Shown here: positions 46,453-55,750 of the stretch, in pieces | Position numbering within the stretch: position 1 is the first letter of the stretch | Layout of the letters: every line of letters starts with the position of its first letter | The notes under the pieces: generated by a model | What the model was told of the DNA's origin: nothing | What the model saw: only the letters and a program-made list of their open reading frames with translations | Database searches by the model: none | Translations under genes and position numbers: made by a program | DNA from: an uncultured Winogradskyella sp. | Lineage (GTDB): Bacteria > Bacteroidota > Bacteroidia > Flavobacteriales > Flavobacteriaceae | DNA: 64,000 nucleotides | Assembly (NCBI GenBank): GCA_913055905.1 | Contig: CAJXLB010000005.1 | Location: 62,001-126,000 of the forward strand | Direction: 5' to 3'

Positions 46453-48191
46453 AGCCTATAGATAGGATACTGAAGATGGGCTTTTTCGTAATGTGGGCTT
46501 TTTTTATGAAGCCACTCCAACTGGGCATACCAGTTTTGGGCAAAGTCCTCATTGTAAGACTTCTTTAAGTTATATTCAATTTGCAATTTTGGATTGGTTT
46601 TTAAGAGCATTTGAGCTTTATCTTCCCACACGTAAGGCGAGAAGCCCTCTTTTTGTTGAAGGATGGTGTCAAAGAAATTCCAATTAAAAAAAGAATCAGT
46701 CGCAGAGGGTTCTAACGTTTCCACTAAGTATCTCATTGCGGGTTGGTTTGTACTAACAATAATATCTCCCTTTTGAAACGCCATTTCAATATTCGAAGTG
46801 CTTGTTGCAGTATCGTAATGCGGATAATGTCCTTCGTAAGGATTTTGTCTCGTCTTGTAATTTTCAATTCTGTAGGCCTCAACTTGTATAATGGTGTCTT
46901 GTTCTAAAGGATTCAGCTTGGCTCCATTCAACTTTAATAGGTCAATTATGTTGTGCCATCCCTTAGGAATAACATAAGCTGAGGGTATCACAACATTTTG
47001 TTTTGGTTTGAAGTAGTTTTTATAGATGACCTCTTTCGTGAAAGGTTTGTTTCTATTGAATTTAAGTCGTTGTGCGCCAGTAAGTGCACTTGGAATAAAC
47101 TCACCTTCATAGCCTTTAAACATTAATGTCGAAACTTTTGAGGTATCCAATTCCCACTGTATTGGGTATTCATCTCCAATCTTCCAGTTTGTGCTATTTT
47201 CCATTTGTGCTTGTCTTATCTCAAGACCGTCTTCCTCAACAATTTCCAACATACTTAGCAGCAACTCGTAAGTGCCTTTTACTCTTTTATCATAGGGTTT
47301 TAGCATATGGGTTTCCACCATCATACCTAGCGTATTAAAAAGCGTTGTGTAACCTGTGGAATACCTTGGGGAATCAAAAAATTGAGAAAATCCTATTTCT
47401 GGTCTACGGTTAAAAACATTGACATATGGTGTAATATCCCAAGACTTTTCCTTGAGTTTGGTTTCTAATTTTGGCATTACCGATTTATGCAATAGGGAGC
47501 CCAACTTACCGCCTAATTTATTGTGCTGTGTGAATAGATGGGTAAGTGTATACTGGTAATCGGCACCATTGCTTACATGAGTGTCAATAAATACATCCGG
47601 CTGTACTTCATGAAATAATTTGGCAAAGGCGTGAGCATTTTTTGTATCCGATTTAATAAAATCCCTATTTAAATCATAGTTGCGCGCATTTCCTCTAAAT
47701 CCATAGGCCTTAGGCCCATTTTGGTTAGTTCTCGATGTAGAATTTCTGTTGAGGCAACCACCAATATTGTACACAGGAATGGCACAGATTATTGTATTTT
47801 CAGGTACAGGAACAAGGCCTAATGCTAAGTCTCTAAAAAGGAGCATCGTAGCATCGATGCCATCAGGCTCGCCAGGATGTATGCCGTTATTAATAAGAAT
47901 TATTCTGTTGTCTTCTCTTAAGTCCGGAAAGTTGTCTCCTATTGCTTTAGGATTAAAGGTGACAAGATGTAATGGATATCCTGAATCGGTTTCACCTATG
48001 GTTTTAATTGAAACTTGATCAAAACAGCGCTCTAAATCTTTATAGAAGGATATAATTTCAAAATAAGTAGCAGTTTCCTTCCCATCGCTAGTTTCAAAAA
48101 CAGTAACGAAATCCTCTTTGCTGAGGTTTGTTTTTTTTGATTCTGAATTACAGGCAAGGATTAAAAAAATAAAAGGAAAAATCTTTTTCAT
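46446..48191 (-). CDS. M14-family zinc carboxypeptidase-like lipoprotein
   Basis: The 581-residue product starts with a lipoprotein signal (FPFIFLILAC, lipid-Cys at about residue 14). The N-terminal half is a peptidase M14 domain with the zinc motif NNGIHPGEPDG (H-x2-E) and the third-ligand region VFIDTHVSNGADYQYTLTH. The C-terminal half carries an alpha/beta extension of unknown role. It likely trims peptides in the periplasm or at the cell surface; cleavage specificity is unknown. Divergent from the CtlX-like gene. Confidence 0.87.
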   Translation of the reverse strand: MKKIFPFIFLILACNSESKKTNLSKEDFVTVFETSDGKETATYFEIISFYKDLERCFDQVSIKTIGETDSGYPLHLVTFNPKAIGDNFPDLREDNRIILINNGIHPGEPDGIDATMLLFRDLALGLVPVPENTIICAIPVYNIGGCLNRNSTSRTNQNGPKAYGFRGNARNYDLNRDFIKSDTKNAHAFAKLFHEVQPDVFIDTHVSNGADYQYTLTHLFTQHNKLGGKLGSLLHKSVMPKLETKLKEKSWDITPYVNVFNRRPEIGFSQFFDSPRYSTGYTTLFNTLGMMVETHMLKPYDKRVKGTYELLLSMLEIVEEDGLEIRQAQMENSTNWKIGDEYPIQWELDTSKVSTLMFKGYEGEFIPSALTGAQRLKFNRNKPFTKEVIYKNYFKPKQNVVIPSAYVIPKGWHNIIDLLKLNGAKLNPLEQDTIIQVEAYRIENYKTRQNPYEGHYPHYDTATSTSNIEMAFQKGDIIVSTNQPAMRYLVETLEPSATDSFFNWNFFDTILQQKEGFSPYVWEDKAQMLLKTNPKLQIEYNLKKSYNEDFAQNWYAQLEWLHKKSPHYEKAHLQYPIYRLK

Positions 48192-48226
48192 TATGTCAAC
48201 GAAATTAGGTCGTAATGCACGGATTT

Positions 48227-48234
48227 CAAACTTA
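48227..48234 (-). promoter_or_regulatory. Candidate -7 element of the M14 peptidase gene
   Basis: The reverse strand reads TAAGTTTG, matching TAnnTTTG, 35 bp before the ATG. No -33 TTTG at the normal distance. Confidence 0.42.
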
Positions 48235-48265
48235 GTGTTTTTGGCCGATAAATTGACGTCTGAAA

Positions 48266-48296
48266 TTGAAATGAAGCCATAAAAAGGCTAATTTTG
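48266..48296 (+). promoter_or_regulatory. Promoter of the CtlX-like gene
   Basis: TTG at 48266-48268, 20 bp, then TAATTTTG at 48289-48296: both elements and the spacing fit the Bacteroidota consensus. The ATG is 21 bp after the -7 element. Confidence 0.62.
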
Positions 48297-48317
48297 CCAT
48301 CAATAAGCATTAATCTT

Positions 48318-49250
48318 ATGAGCCAATCTACAAATACAATACTTATGATTCGCCCTGTTGGTTTTAGAAAAAACGAGCAGACTGCCGTCAATAACTATTT
48401 TCAAGAGAATTTAGAACTGCAAAACGCAGAGATTAATGCAAAGGCTCAAGAAGAATTTGACACTTTTGTGAACAAGTTGAGAGCGGTTGGTGTTAATGTG
48501 ATAGTGGAAAGTGACAATCCAGACACGGATACTCCAGACTCTATTTTTCCTAATAACTGGGTAAGTTTTCACCAAAATGGAAATATTGCCATTTATCCCA
48601 TGTTTGCCGAAAATAGAAGGCAAGAGCGACGTGAAGACATATTTGTTAGGTTAGAAGAAGAAGGGCTCAAAATCAGCGCTATTGTAGATTACACTCAAGC
48701 CGAAGAAGATGAAGTATTTTTAGAGGGAACGGGAAGTATGGTGTTAGACCGAGAGCATAGAAAGGCCTATTGTGCATTGTCACCAAGAGCAGATGAAGGA
48801 CTATTCATTGAATTTTGTGAAGATTTTGAATACTCACCTATAGTCTTCAAAGCCTATCAAACTATAGAGAACAAGCGTATGCCTATATACCATACAAACG
48901 TGATGATGTGTATCGCTGATGATTTTGCTGTTATTTGTTTAGACTGCATTGATGACAAAAAAGAACGGAAAAGCGTTATGAAGCAGTTAAAGGCCGATAG
49001 CAAGGAGATTATTGCTATTACCGAGGCACAGATGCATCAATTTGCTGGTAATATGCTACAAGTGAAAGGCGACAAGGATAAAAAGTATCTCATAATGAGC
49101 GAAGCAGCTAGAAATAGCTTAACGCAACAACAGGTAGATAAGATAGAAAAGTACTGCACTATAGTATCAAGTTCATTGGAAACCATAGAGACATGTGGTG
49201 GTGGAAGTGCTCGTTGTATGATGGCAGAGGTTTTTTTACCTAGAGCTTAG
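48318..49250 (+). CDS. Citrulline-utilisation hydrolase CtlX-like protein (pentein fold)
   Basis: The 310-residue protein matches the CtlX/amidinotransferase-like family: TILMIRPVGFRKNEQTAVNN near the start, IFPNNWVSFH, EGTGSMVLDREH, YHTNVMMCI (His) and the nucleophile region GGGSARCMMAEVF. It is the second pentein-superfamily hydrolase of the window, but from a different subfamily than the one at 31.8 kb. The substrate may be citrulline or another guanidino/ureido compound. ATG 48318 is chosen over an upstream TTG because a promoter element covers the latter. Confidence 0.85.
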   Translation: MSQSTNTILMIRPVGFRKNEQTAVNNYFQENLELQNAEINAKAQEEFDTFVNKLRAVGVNVIVESDNPDTDTPDSIFPNNWVSFHQNGNIAIYPMFAENRRQERREDIFVRLEEEGLKISAIVDYTQAEEDEVFLEGTGSMVLDREHRKAYCALSPRADEGLFIEFCEDFEYSPIVFKAYQTIENKRMPIYHTNVMMCIADDFAVICLDCIDDKKERKSVMKQLKADSKEIIAITEAQMHQFAGNMLQVKGDKDKKYLIMSEAARNSLTQQQVDKIEKYCTIVSSSLETIETCGGGSARCMMAEVFLPRA

Positions 49251-49885
49251 TTTAGTTTGTTAAAGATATAGCCACCTCCTTTGGCGCCCCAGACTTGATT
49301 GCCGTTCGAATCAAAACCACGATCCCAAGATATAATTTTATTTGAGAGGATTTCAACTTCACTTGTTGCAAAAGATGCGCCTCTGAGATTACTTATACAA
49401 GTGGTATCTCCGGTTTTTCCAACAAAATGATTTGGACCTTTTCGCTTTAAAATGACTTCACAACCTGATTTTAAAGAAACACCTTCGGTTGAAAGGGAAT
49501 CAAATGCCTCTGGTGTTTTCCATTTTCCAATCCATAACGAATCTTGCACTATAGTATAAATGGCAGAGCTAAAAGTGCTATCGGATTGCCGTTTAACTTC
49601 ATAGATTCTTTGTCTGTAAGGTTGGTCTTGTGTGCTATTAACGGCTTGCTCTACATAAAGAAAGTGACCTTTCTCCTCCCAAATAGGATACATATGCAGC
49701 GAAATATTAAAGTAACTGGAGTCTGTTTTAGATTGTAGTTCAGAGTTGAAGGATCCTTGCATCAAAGCAAAAAGTTCCTGAAGTTCTTTGTCTTCTGAAT
49801 CAGTTGTTTTGTTATCCGATTGCCTCTTGCAGGAGCTTGAAATTATAAGAAGCACTGCAGCAAGTGTGACCATTATATTTTTCAT
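49247..49885 (-). CDS. CpeT/CpcT-family lipoprotein
   Basis: The 212-residue protein has a lipoprotein signal (TLAAVLLIISSSC, lipid-Cys 19) and the CpeT/CpcT fold pattern: LFALMQGSFNSELQS, QPYRQRIYEVKRQ, LKSGCEVILKRKGPNHFVGKT, and GWG-type end (NQVWGAKGGGYIF). In cyanobacteria these proteins attach bilins to phycobiliproteins. A heterotrophic flavobacterium is not expected to have phycobiliproteins, so a lipid- or tetrapyrrole-binding role is more likely. Overlaps the CtlX-like gene by 4 bp tail to tail. Confidence 0.82.
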   Translation of the reverse strand: MKNIMVTLAAVLLIISSSCKRQSDNKTTDSEDKELQELFALMQGSFNSELQSKTDSSYFNISLHMYPIWEEKGHFLYVEQAVNSTQDQPYRQRIYEVKRQSDSTFSSAIYTIVQDSLWIGKWKTPEAFDSLSTEGVSLKSGCEVILKRKGPNHFVGKTGDTTCISNLRGASFATSEVEILSNKIISWDRGFDSNGNQVWGAKGGGYIFNKLN

Positions 49886-49923
49886 AGAAGTGAAAATTGA
49901 ATGAACTCAAGATACTACTTATT

Positions 49924-51978
49924 TTAATTCTGGGGAGCCGCCTTTGGAAGTTCAATGAAGAATTTACTGCCAACGTTAACTGTACTTTCAACCCAAATCT
50001 TACCATTATTAAGCTCTACCAAATCTTTAGCTATGGTAAGACCTAGACCAGTACCTTTTTCATTTTTTGTCCCTACAGTGGTGAAATTCTTATTGGCATT
50101 GAAGAGTTTGTCAATGTTCTCGCTAGAGATTCCAACGCCAGTATCTTCTACGCAGATAAGTGCTTTGCCGTTGACATCTTGGTTGGAAATCGTGATTACA
50201 TCGCCTGTACGACTAAATTTTACAGCATTGGTAATAAGATTTTGAATCACGATTTCTATCATACTGCGATCGGCATAAACAAAGTCGCGTTGGGATTCAT
50301 CAATTAGAACTATTTTTTTGTCTTCCACCTTTTGCTCTACTAGAGCCATTTTGGTGTGAAATACATCTTGAATATTAAATAACTCAGGTTTTGGCTCTAA
50401 ACTTTGTAATTGTGATTTAGACCAATTGAGCAGGTTGAACAAGAGCTGGGAGGCGTTATCTGCATTTTCACTCAGTTCAGGAATTAACTCCCTAAATTCT
50501 TCCTTGGAGATGCTGTCTTCCTTAAGCAAATCCAAGAAGGCCTTTATAGACGAAATACTATCCTTTAAATCGTGCGATACAATAGAAAAAAGTTTGTCCT
50601 TGACCTGGTTTACTTCTTCCAAATGATGCGTTTGCTCCAAAATAGCTTCGTTTCTAATTTTCTCTTGAGCTAAAAGGTCTTCTTGTTCATTGAGATTGTC
50701 TTTAATTTGTTTGGTCTTTAGCAAACTGTAGAGCAACAAGGCCAATAAAAGAACTAATGTGGCCACAAAACCATAAAAAACATAAGGGTCATTGAACCAA
50801 GTTTTAGCATATGAATCTGTATCGGCTTCAGTTTGGCCGTCAGGGTCATTAAAAAGTGTAACTTCGCTTTCAAGGGGTAAATCGGGCTTTTGTGAATAGA
50901 CCTGGGCTTTTTCCTTATCCAACTGATCTCTTAAATCGTAATATTTATTTTGCCAGAAAAACGCGTTTTGGTAAAATCCCCTTGTTGAGTCTAGTGAGAC
51001 ATGAAGTCTGTAGTTGTTGAGTAGTGCTTCCTTATCATCAAGTTTTATGGCAATATTGTAGGCCTCATCTAATTGCAATGAAGCAAGTTTAATCTTATTT
51101 CGCATCAGATTGAGTTTGCCAATAGCGTTAAGGGACCTTAGTATGCCTTCTTGATTATTCTCACTTCTATTGAATTTTAATCCTTGCACCAAGATTTCGG
51201 CAGCTTTGTCGTATTCCTTGAATTCTAAATACTCATTACCCAACTTTGGTAGAATCTCACCTTTAAGCTCTTTGTCTGTTTCGGGATTTAGTAAAATCAA
51301 TACCCTTTCAAAATATTCGATAGCTTTTCTGTGTTCTTTTCTTAAGGAATAGAGTTCAGCTATTTTTTTTGTTGAAAGTTTGATGCCCGATTTATCATTA
51401 AGTTGCTTTCTAACCTCTAAAGCCTTAAAGTTAAAATCCAAGGCCTTATCAATTTGATCTGTTTTATGATAAGCCTCTGCCAAATTGTTATAGGCTAGGC
51501 TAAGTTCTTCCAGTAGATTGCGTTCTTCGAAAATGCTAATGGCAGCAAGGGAGTTTTTAAGTCCAACGGCATAATTGCCGCGCTTTATTTCAATAAGCCC
51601 TATGTTATTGCTCACCTTGGCAACACCTAAGGTGTCCTTTATTTGCAGGAAATAATTTCTGGATTTGTTGTAATTATCTATGGCGTTGTAGTAGTCATTG
51701 CGCTTGGAGTATATTACTGCACGGTAGTAACTACTTTCGGCAAGGCCTTTAATATAATCTAGACTTTTAGAGAGTTTGGCAGTTTGGTTGACGTAGAGAA
51801 GGGCTTTTTTATAGTCTCCTATGGCATACAGTTCCTCAATCAATTCTATAGAAAGATTGACCTTTGTTGAATCTTGCTGCTGGTAAGCCAATTGCACGGT
51901 AAGATTGTCAATTTTCTCATTTTGGCTAAAAATGGAAATTGATCCGAGCAGAAAAACATATGTCAACAGTCGTTTCAT
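49924..51978 (-). CDS. TPR-containing sensor histidine kinase
   Basis: About 684 residues: signal peptide (MKRLLTYVFLLGSISIFSQ), a periplasmic sensor of tetratricopeptide repeats (to about residue 330), one membrane helix (FYGFVATLVLLLALLLYSLL), a coiled-coil linker, a HisKA domain with phosphoacceptor SIVSHDLKDS, and a HATPase domain with NLITNAVKF, VEDTGVGIS and GTGLGLTIAKDL. No response regulator gene is adjacent, so the partner is unknown. An ATG four codons upstream (51990) is possible but would add charged residues ahead of the signal peptide. Confidence 0.92.
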   Translation of the reverse strand: MKRLLTYVFLLGSISIFSQNEKIDNLTVQLAYQQQDSTKVNLSIELIEELYAIGDYKKALLYVNQTAKLSKSLDYIKGLAESSYYRAVIYSKRNDYYNAIDNYNKSRNYFLQIKDTLGVAKVSNNIGLIEIKRGNYAVGLKNSLAAISIFEERNLLEELSLAYNNLAEAYHKTDQIDKALDFNFKALEVRKQLNDKSGIKLSTKKIAELYSLRKEHRKAIEYFERVLILLNPETDKELKGEILPKLGNEYLEFKEYDKAAEILVQGLKFNRSENNQEGILRSLNAIGKLNLMRNKIKLASLQLDEAYNIAIKLDDKEALLNNYRLHVSLDSTRGFYQNAFFWQNKYYDLRDQLDKEKAQVYSQKPDLPLESEVTLFNDPDGQTEADTDSYAKTWFNDPYVFYGFVATLVLLLALLLYSLLKTKQIKDNLNEQEDLLAQEKIRNEAILEQTHHLEEVNQVKDKLFSIVSHDLKDSISSIKAFLDLLKEDSISKEEFRELIPELSENADNASQLLFNLLNWSKSQLQSLEPKPELFNIQDVFHTKMALVEQKVEDKKIVLIDESQRDFVYADRSMIEIVIQNLITNAVKFSRTGDVITISNQDVNGKALICVEDTGVGISSENIDKLFNANKNFTTVGTKNEKGTGLGLTIAKDLVELNNGKIWVESTVNVGSKFFIELPKAAPQN

Positions 51979-52186
51979 CCGCAATAGCATTTTGGATGAC
52001 TTGTAATGTTTTGGTGTAAATAACTTTTGCTGAGGGAAGAAAAAAGTAAGTCAACACTAAACAATAACAACTGGGTTAATGTTTGATAATTAAGCCTCAT
52101 TAACGTTTGGGACATTGATTAATAGCTTACCAAAAATGCCATAATGTGCTGAAATACGCTAATTATTAGGATTTATTACCAATAAA

Positions 52187-52210
52187 TTAGATGAAATGTT
52201 AGATGAAATT
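52187..52210 (+). repeat. Tandem 12-bp repeat TTAGATGAAATG/T
   Basis: TTAGATGAAATG (52187-52198) is followed directly by TTAGATGAAATT (52199-52210). The core ATGAAAT recurs in the repeats 30-80 bp downstream. Confidence 0.75.
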
Positions 52211-52226
52211 CACAAAAAAAATGACC

Positions 52227-52280
52227 TATCGACAAAGTGCATAAATCATGGAAAAACTACATGTTTATCGATGAAATGCA
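52227..52280 (+). repeat. Two direct repeats TATCGAYRAARTGCA spaced 39 bp
   Basis: TATCGACAAAGTGCA (52227-52241) and TATCGATGAAATGCA (52266-52280) agree in 12 of 15 positions and start 39 bp apart, close to four helical turns. Such an arrangement suits binding of a transcription factor, perhaps one of the LytTR or response-regulator type, on one face of the DNA. Confidence 0.55.
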
Positions 52281-52470
52281 CACTAGTTATAAAAGGTTGT
52301 AAATCAAACCATTATTTCTATCTGCTTTTTAAGCAAAAAAGTGGTAGAGTAAAGCGTTGTTTAGTAATGGATTTAAGTTGAAATTTTAACCTGTTGCAAT
52401 CCGATTCAGTGCAGAGGTTTATTCAGTTCCAATTAATGCAAAATACTCCAAATTAAGTCTAGAAATCCCC

Positions 52471-52478
52471 TATCTTTG
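52471..52478 (+). promoter_or_regulatory. Candidate -7 element of argS
   Basis: TATCTTTG matches TAnnTTTG, 30 bp before the argS ATG. No TTTG at the -33 distance is apparent. Confidence 0.5.
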
Positions 52479-52507
52479 CCAGCGTTTAATCTAGCAATAT
52501 TTTAGAA

Positions 52508-54286
52508 ATGACACTTGAAAACACCCTAGAGCAACAGGTTAAAAATGCGGTTCAATCGCTTTTCGATGTAGAATTGGGAACGGTTGAATTTCAGGCAACC
52601 AGAAAGGAATTTGCTGGAGATATTACGGTTGTGGTTTTTCCGATGCTGCGACAGATTAAAGGTAATCCAGCGGTGATAGGAGAGCAAATAGGACAGAATT
52701 TAAAAAATGAAGTCGAATTGGTCAAGGATTATAATGTTATCAAGGGATTTTTAAATATTGAAATTGATGATTCCTATTACATAAATCTCTTCGCTCAGAT
52801 TATTAAGGATGATTTATATGGCTATGCTAAAACAAAGGATACCGATGCCATTATGGTGGAGTATTCCTCACCAAATACAAACAAGCCCTTACATCTTGGC
52901 CATGTGCGTAATGTGCTCTTGGGCTATTCTGTTGCAGAGATTCTAAAGGCATCTGGCAAAACCGTATACAAAACCCAAATAGTAAATGACCGAGGTATTC
53001 ATATCTGTAAAAGTATGGTGGCCTGGCAGCGTTATGGAGCTGGCGAAACACCGACTTCTTCTGGTTTAAAGGGTGATAAACTGGTTGGAAAATATTATGT
53101 TGCCTATGATAAAGCTTATAAAGAAGAGGTAGAGCAACTAATTAATCAAGGCGTAAGTAAAAGTGAAGCTGAGGCCAATGCACCTATTTTCTTGGAAGCA
53201 AAAAATATGCTGCGACAATGGGAAGCTGGCGATAAGGAAGTAGTGGCACTCTGGCAAAAGATGAATGGTTGGGTATATGAAGGTTTTGAGGATACCTATC
53301 AGAGAATAGGTGTGGATTTTGACAAGAATTATTATGAAAGTGATACCTATTTGCTCGGTAAGGAATTTGTGGACGAAGGCTTAAAGTCTGGCGTATTTTT
53401 CAAAAAAGAAGATGGTTCGGTATGGTGTGATTTAACGGATGAAGGGCTCGATGAAAAACTCGTTTTAAGAAGTGATGGCACTGCGGTATACATGACTCAG
53501 GATATTGGCACGGCAATTCAACGAATAAAGGATTTTCCTGATGTTGGCGGTATGGTTTACACGGTTGGCAACGAGCAAGATTACCATTTTAAAGTACTTT
53601 TTCTCATTCTACAAAAACTAGGATTTAATTGGGCGCAAAACCTCTATCATTTGAGTTATGGAATGGTAGATTTGCCTAGCGGAAAGATGAAAAGTAGGGA
53701 AGGAACCGTTGTAGATGCAGATGATTTAATTGATGAGATGACAGAAACCGCTAAAGATATTTCCCAAGAACTTGGAAAATTGGAAGGCTATTCCGAAGCG
53801 GAGAAAAATAACCTTCACACAGTTGTGGGTCTTGGTGCTTTAAAATACTTTATACTCAAAGTAGATCCAAAAAAGCGCATCTTATTTGATCCTAAGGAAT
53901 CTATAGATTTTCAGGGTAATACAGGACCTTTTATACAATATACCTACGCAAGAATTCAATCCATCCTGCGCAAGAGTGCGGTGGAGGTCCAAACTGAGAG
54001 CTTCGCTCAAATAAATTTGCATCCCAAAGAAAAACAATTGCTCAAGCAATTGGAGCAGTTTCCAACGGTAATACAAAATGCTGCACAACAATATAGTCCT
54101 GCTTTAATTGCCAACTATACTTATGATTTGGTTAAAGATTTTAATTCCTTTTACCAGAACGTTTCCATTTTGGGTGCCGATAGCGATTTGGAAAAATCCT
54201 TTAGGGTAGCACTCTGCAATAGCGTTGGAAAGACCATAAAAAATGCCTTTAAGCTGTTGGGTATCGACGTACCAGACCGCATGTAG
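52508..54286 (+). CDS. argS: Arginyl-tRNA synthetase
   Basis: The 592-residue class I enzyme has the arginyl N-terminal add-on domain, the HIGH motif as HLGHVRN in SSPNTNKPLHLGHVRN, the KMSKS-like segment GKMKSREGTVV and a C-terminal DALR anticodon-binding domain (NYTYDLVKDFNSFYQ). It charges tRNA-Arg with arginine. Confidence 0.98.
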   Translation: MTLENTLEQQVKNAVQSLFDVELGTVEFQATRKEFAGDITVVVFPMLRQIKGNPAVIGEQIGQNLKNEVELVKDYNVIKGFLNIEIDDSYYINLFAQIIKDDLYGYAKTKDTDAIMVEYSSPNTNKPLHLGHVRNVLLGYSVAEILKASGKTVYKTQIVNDRGIHICKSMVAWQRYGAGETPTSSGLKGDKLVGKYYVAYDKAYKEEVEQLINQGVSKSEAEANAPIFLEAKNMLRQWEAGDKEVVALWQKMNGWVYEGFEDTYQRIGVDFDKNYYESDTYLLGKEFVDEGLKSGVFFKKEDGSVWCDLTDEGLDEKLVLRSDGTAVYMTQDIGTAIQRIKDFPDVGGMVYTVGNEQDYHFKVLFLILQKLGFNWAQNLYHLSYGMVDLPSGKMKSREGTVVDADDLIDEMTETAKDISQELGKLEGYSEAEKNNLHTVVGLGALKYFILKVDPKKRILFDPKESIDFQGNTGPFIQYTYARIQSILRKSAVEVQTESFAQINLHPKEKQLLKQLEQFPTVIQNAAQQYSPALIANYTYDLVKDFNSFYQNVSILGADSDLEKSFRVALCNSVGKTIKNAFKLLGIDVPDRM

Positions 54287-54384
54287 TTGGCTCGGTCCAT
54301 TTTGTTTTTTAACATAATGCGGCAGTATCTATTCGTGCAATTCTCCTTATCTTTAATAGCCTTTTAGAATGAAAAAGAATTGTT

Positions 54385-55683
54385 ATGAAAAAAATGTTAT
54401 CCACCACAAAAACTTTAAGTCTAGGACTTGGGCTTCTATTTTTCCTTTTAGCTCAAGTCGTTTTTGCTCAAACTTCCTTTACTGAGTTTACCGGTAAAGT
54501 TGTAGATAAGAATTCCGGGAAGCCTCTTGAAGCTGTAAGTTTAAGACTTGTCAACAGAAATATAGGTACAGTTACCAATACTGAAGGTGATTATGTCCTT
54601 AAAGTTCCTCAGGACTACATGAACGCCCAACTTTCGGTGAACCTTCTAGGGTACAAACCTTATGTCATTGATCTAGAAGACCTCAAAAGAACTGAAGCCA
54701 TAATAGAATTGAATCAGTTAGTGACCAAGCTTTCACAGGTCAATATTTCGGCATATAAAAGCGCTAAAGCGTTAATAGAAAAGATATTTAAAAATAGAAT
54801 GAAAAATTTTGATGATCAATACCTTAAGATGACCGCCTTTTATCGGGAAACAATTAAAAGAAGGAATAGAAATGTGTCGCTTACAGAAGCCGTAGTGGAT
54901 ATTGTTAAACAGCCTTACGATATGTTGGGCCGAGATAAGATTGGTCTAAGCAAAGCTCGGAAAAGTACCGATTATAAGCGCTTAGATACCTTATCTGTTA
55001 AGCTACAGGGAGGTCCTTTTTCTACAATTTATCTAGATGTCATGAAATACACCGAGTACATCTTCGATGAAAATTACTCCAATTATAGATTTACTTTTGA
55101 CCAACCTTCAACCATAGACAATCGCGATGTTTACGTCGTTAAGTTTGAACCGATTAGTAATACTATGAATTTAATGTATGAAGGCAAACTTTTTATCGAT
55201 GTAGAGTCCTTGGCTTTGGTTAGTGCAGAGTATGCTTTAGACCTAAGAAATAAAAGACGTACTAAAAACCTATTGGTAAGAAAAAAACCAAGTGATGTTA
55301 TTGTGTATCCTGTTGAGGCAAATTACAAAGTGGATTATAGTTTTGATGGAGAAAAATGGCATTATGGCTATTCCAATTTGTACTTAAAGTTTAAGGTTAA
55401 CAAGAAACGGTCACTATTTAATAAAGTCTATTCGTTGGCTAGTGAAATGGCGGTGACGGATTGGTACAAAATGAAGTCTCGCAAAGACTTTGATGTTAAA
55501 GAGCCTTTAAGACCTTCGATAATTATCGCCGATGAAATTTCAGGGTTTTCAGACCCAGATTTTTGGGGACAGTATAATTTGATAGAACCAGAAAAGTCTA
55601 TAGAATCTGCTATTGAGAAAATTCAGAAAAGCATTGAAAGAGAAAAGGCTAAAGAGAACAATAAAGAAGAGACCTTACCTTAA
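54385..55683 (+). CDS. Exported protein with CarboxypepD_reg-like domain
   Basis: The 432-residue protein has a signal peptide (LGLGLLFFLLAQVVFAQ), then a carboxypeptidase-regulatory-like beta-sandwich (FTGKVVDKNSGKPLEAVSLR ... NTEGDYVLKVP), and a ~300-residue region rich in basic residues and aromatic strands (AFYRETIKRRNRNVSLTEAVV..., VYVVKFEPIS) resembling the Bacteroidota family often found with this domain. The C terminus is a charged coiled-coil-like helix. Location is probably periplasmic or outer-membrane associated. Function unknown. Confidence 0.8.
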   Translation: MKKMLSTTKTLSLGLGLLFFLLAQVVFAQTSFTEFTGKVVDKNSGKPLEAVSLRLVNRNIGTVTNTEGDYVLKVPQDYMNAQLSVNLLGYKPYVIDLEDLKRTEAIIELNQLVTKLSQVNISAYKSAKALIEKIFKNRMKNFDDQYLKMTAFYRETIKRRNRNVSLTEAVVDIVKQPYDMLGRDKIGLSKARKSTDYKRLDTLSVKLQGGPFSTIYLDVMKYTEYIFDENYSNYRFTFDQPSTIDNRDVYVVKFEPISNTMNLMYEGKLFIDVESLALVSAEYALDLRNKRRTKNLLVRKKPSDVIVYPVEANYKVDYSFDGEKWHYGYSNLYLKFKVNKKRSLFNKVYSLASEMAVTDWYKMKSRKDFDVKEPLRPSIIIADEISGFSDPDFWGQYNLIEPEKSIESAIEKIQKSIEREKAKENNKEETLP

Positions 55684-55697
55684 GCTGCTCTAACTTT

Positions 55698-55723
55698 TCT
55701 TTTAGCGTAGAGGCTAAAATTTA
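55698..55723 (+). terminator. Probable terminator after the CarboxypepD_reg-like gene
   Basis: TTTTAGC (55700-55706), loop GTAGAG, GCTAAAA (55713-55719), followed by TTTATT. The stem is 7 bp and A/T-rich. Confidence 0.5.
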
Positions 55724-55750
55724 TTGTCAAGAATGCTATGGATAATTAGA

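Larger units (their letters stand above)
51991..52507 (+). other. 517-bp intergenic region between the histidine kinase and argS
   Basis: No convincing protein gene. It contains a tandem 12-bp repeat and two spaced TATCGA-type repeats (listed separately) and, at its end, a -7 element for argS. A 61-codon frame at 52196-52381 is Lys/Cys-rich, lacks any domain and spans the repeats; I do not accept it. Confidence 0.7.

Noticed and set aside
52196-52381. 61-codon forward frame upstream of argS
   Set aside because: It spans the direct repeats, has no recognisable domain or ribosome-binding context, and its Lys/Cys composition looks like translated non-coding DNA.
48191-52507. Possible two-component pair between the TPR histidine kinase and neighbouring genes
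   Set aside because: Neither neighbour encodes a receiver or DNA-binding domain, so the kinase is an orphan in this window.
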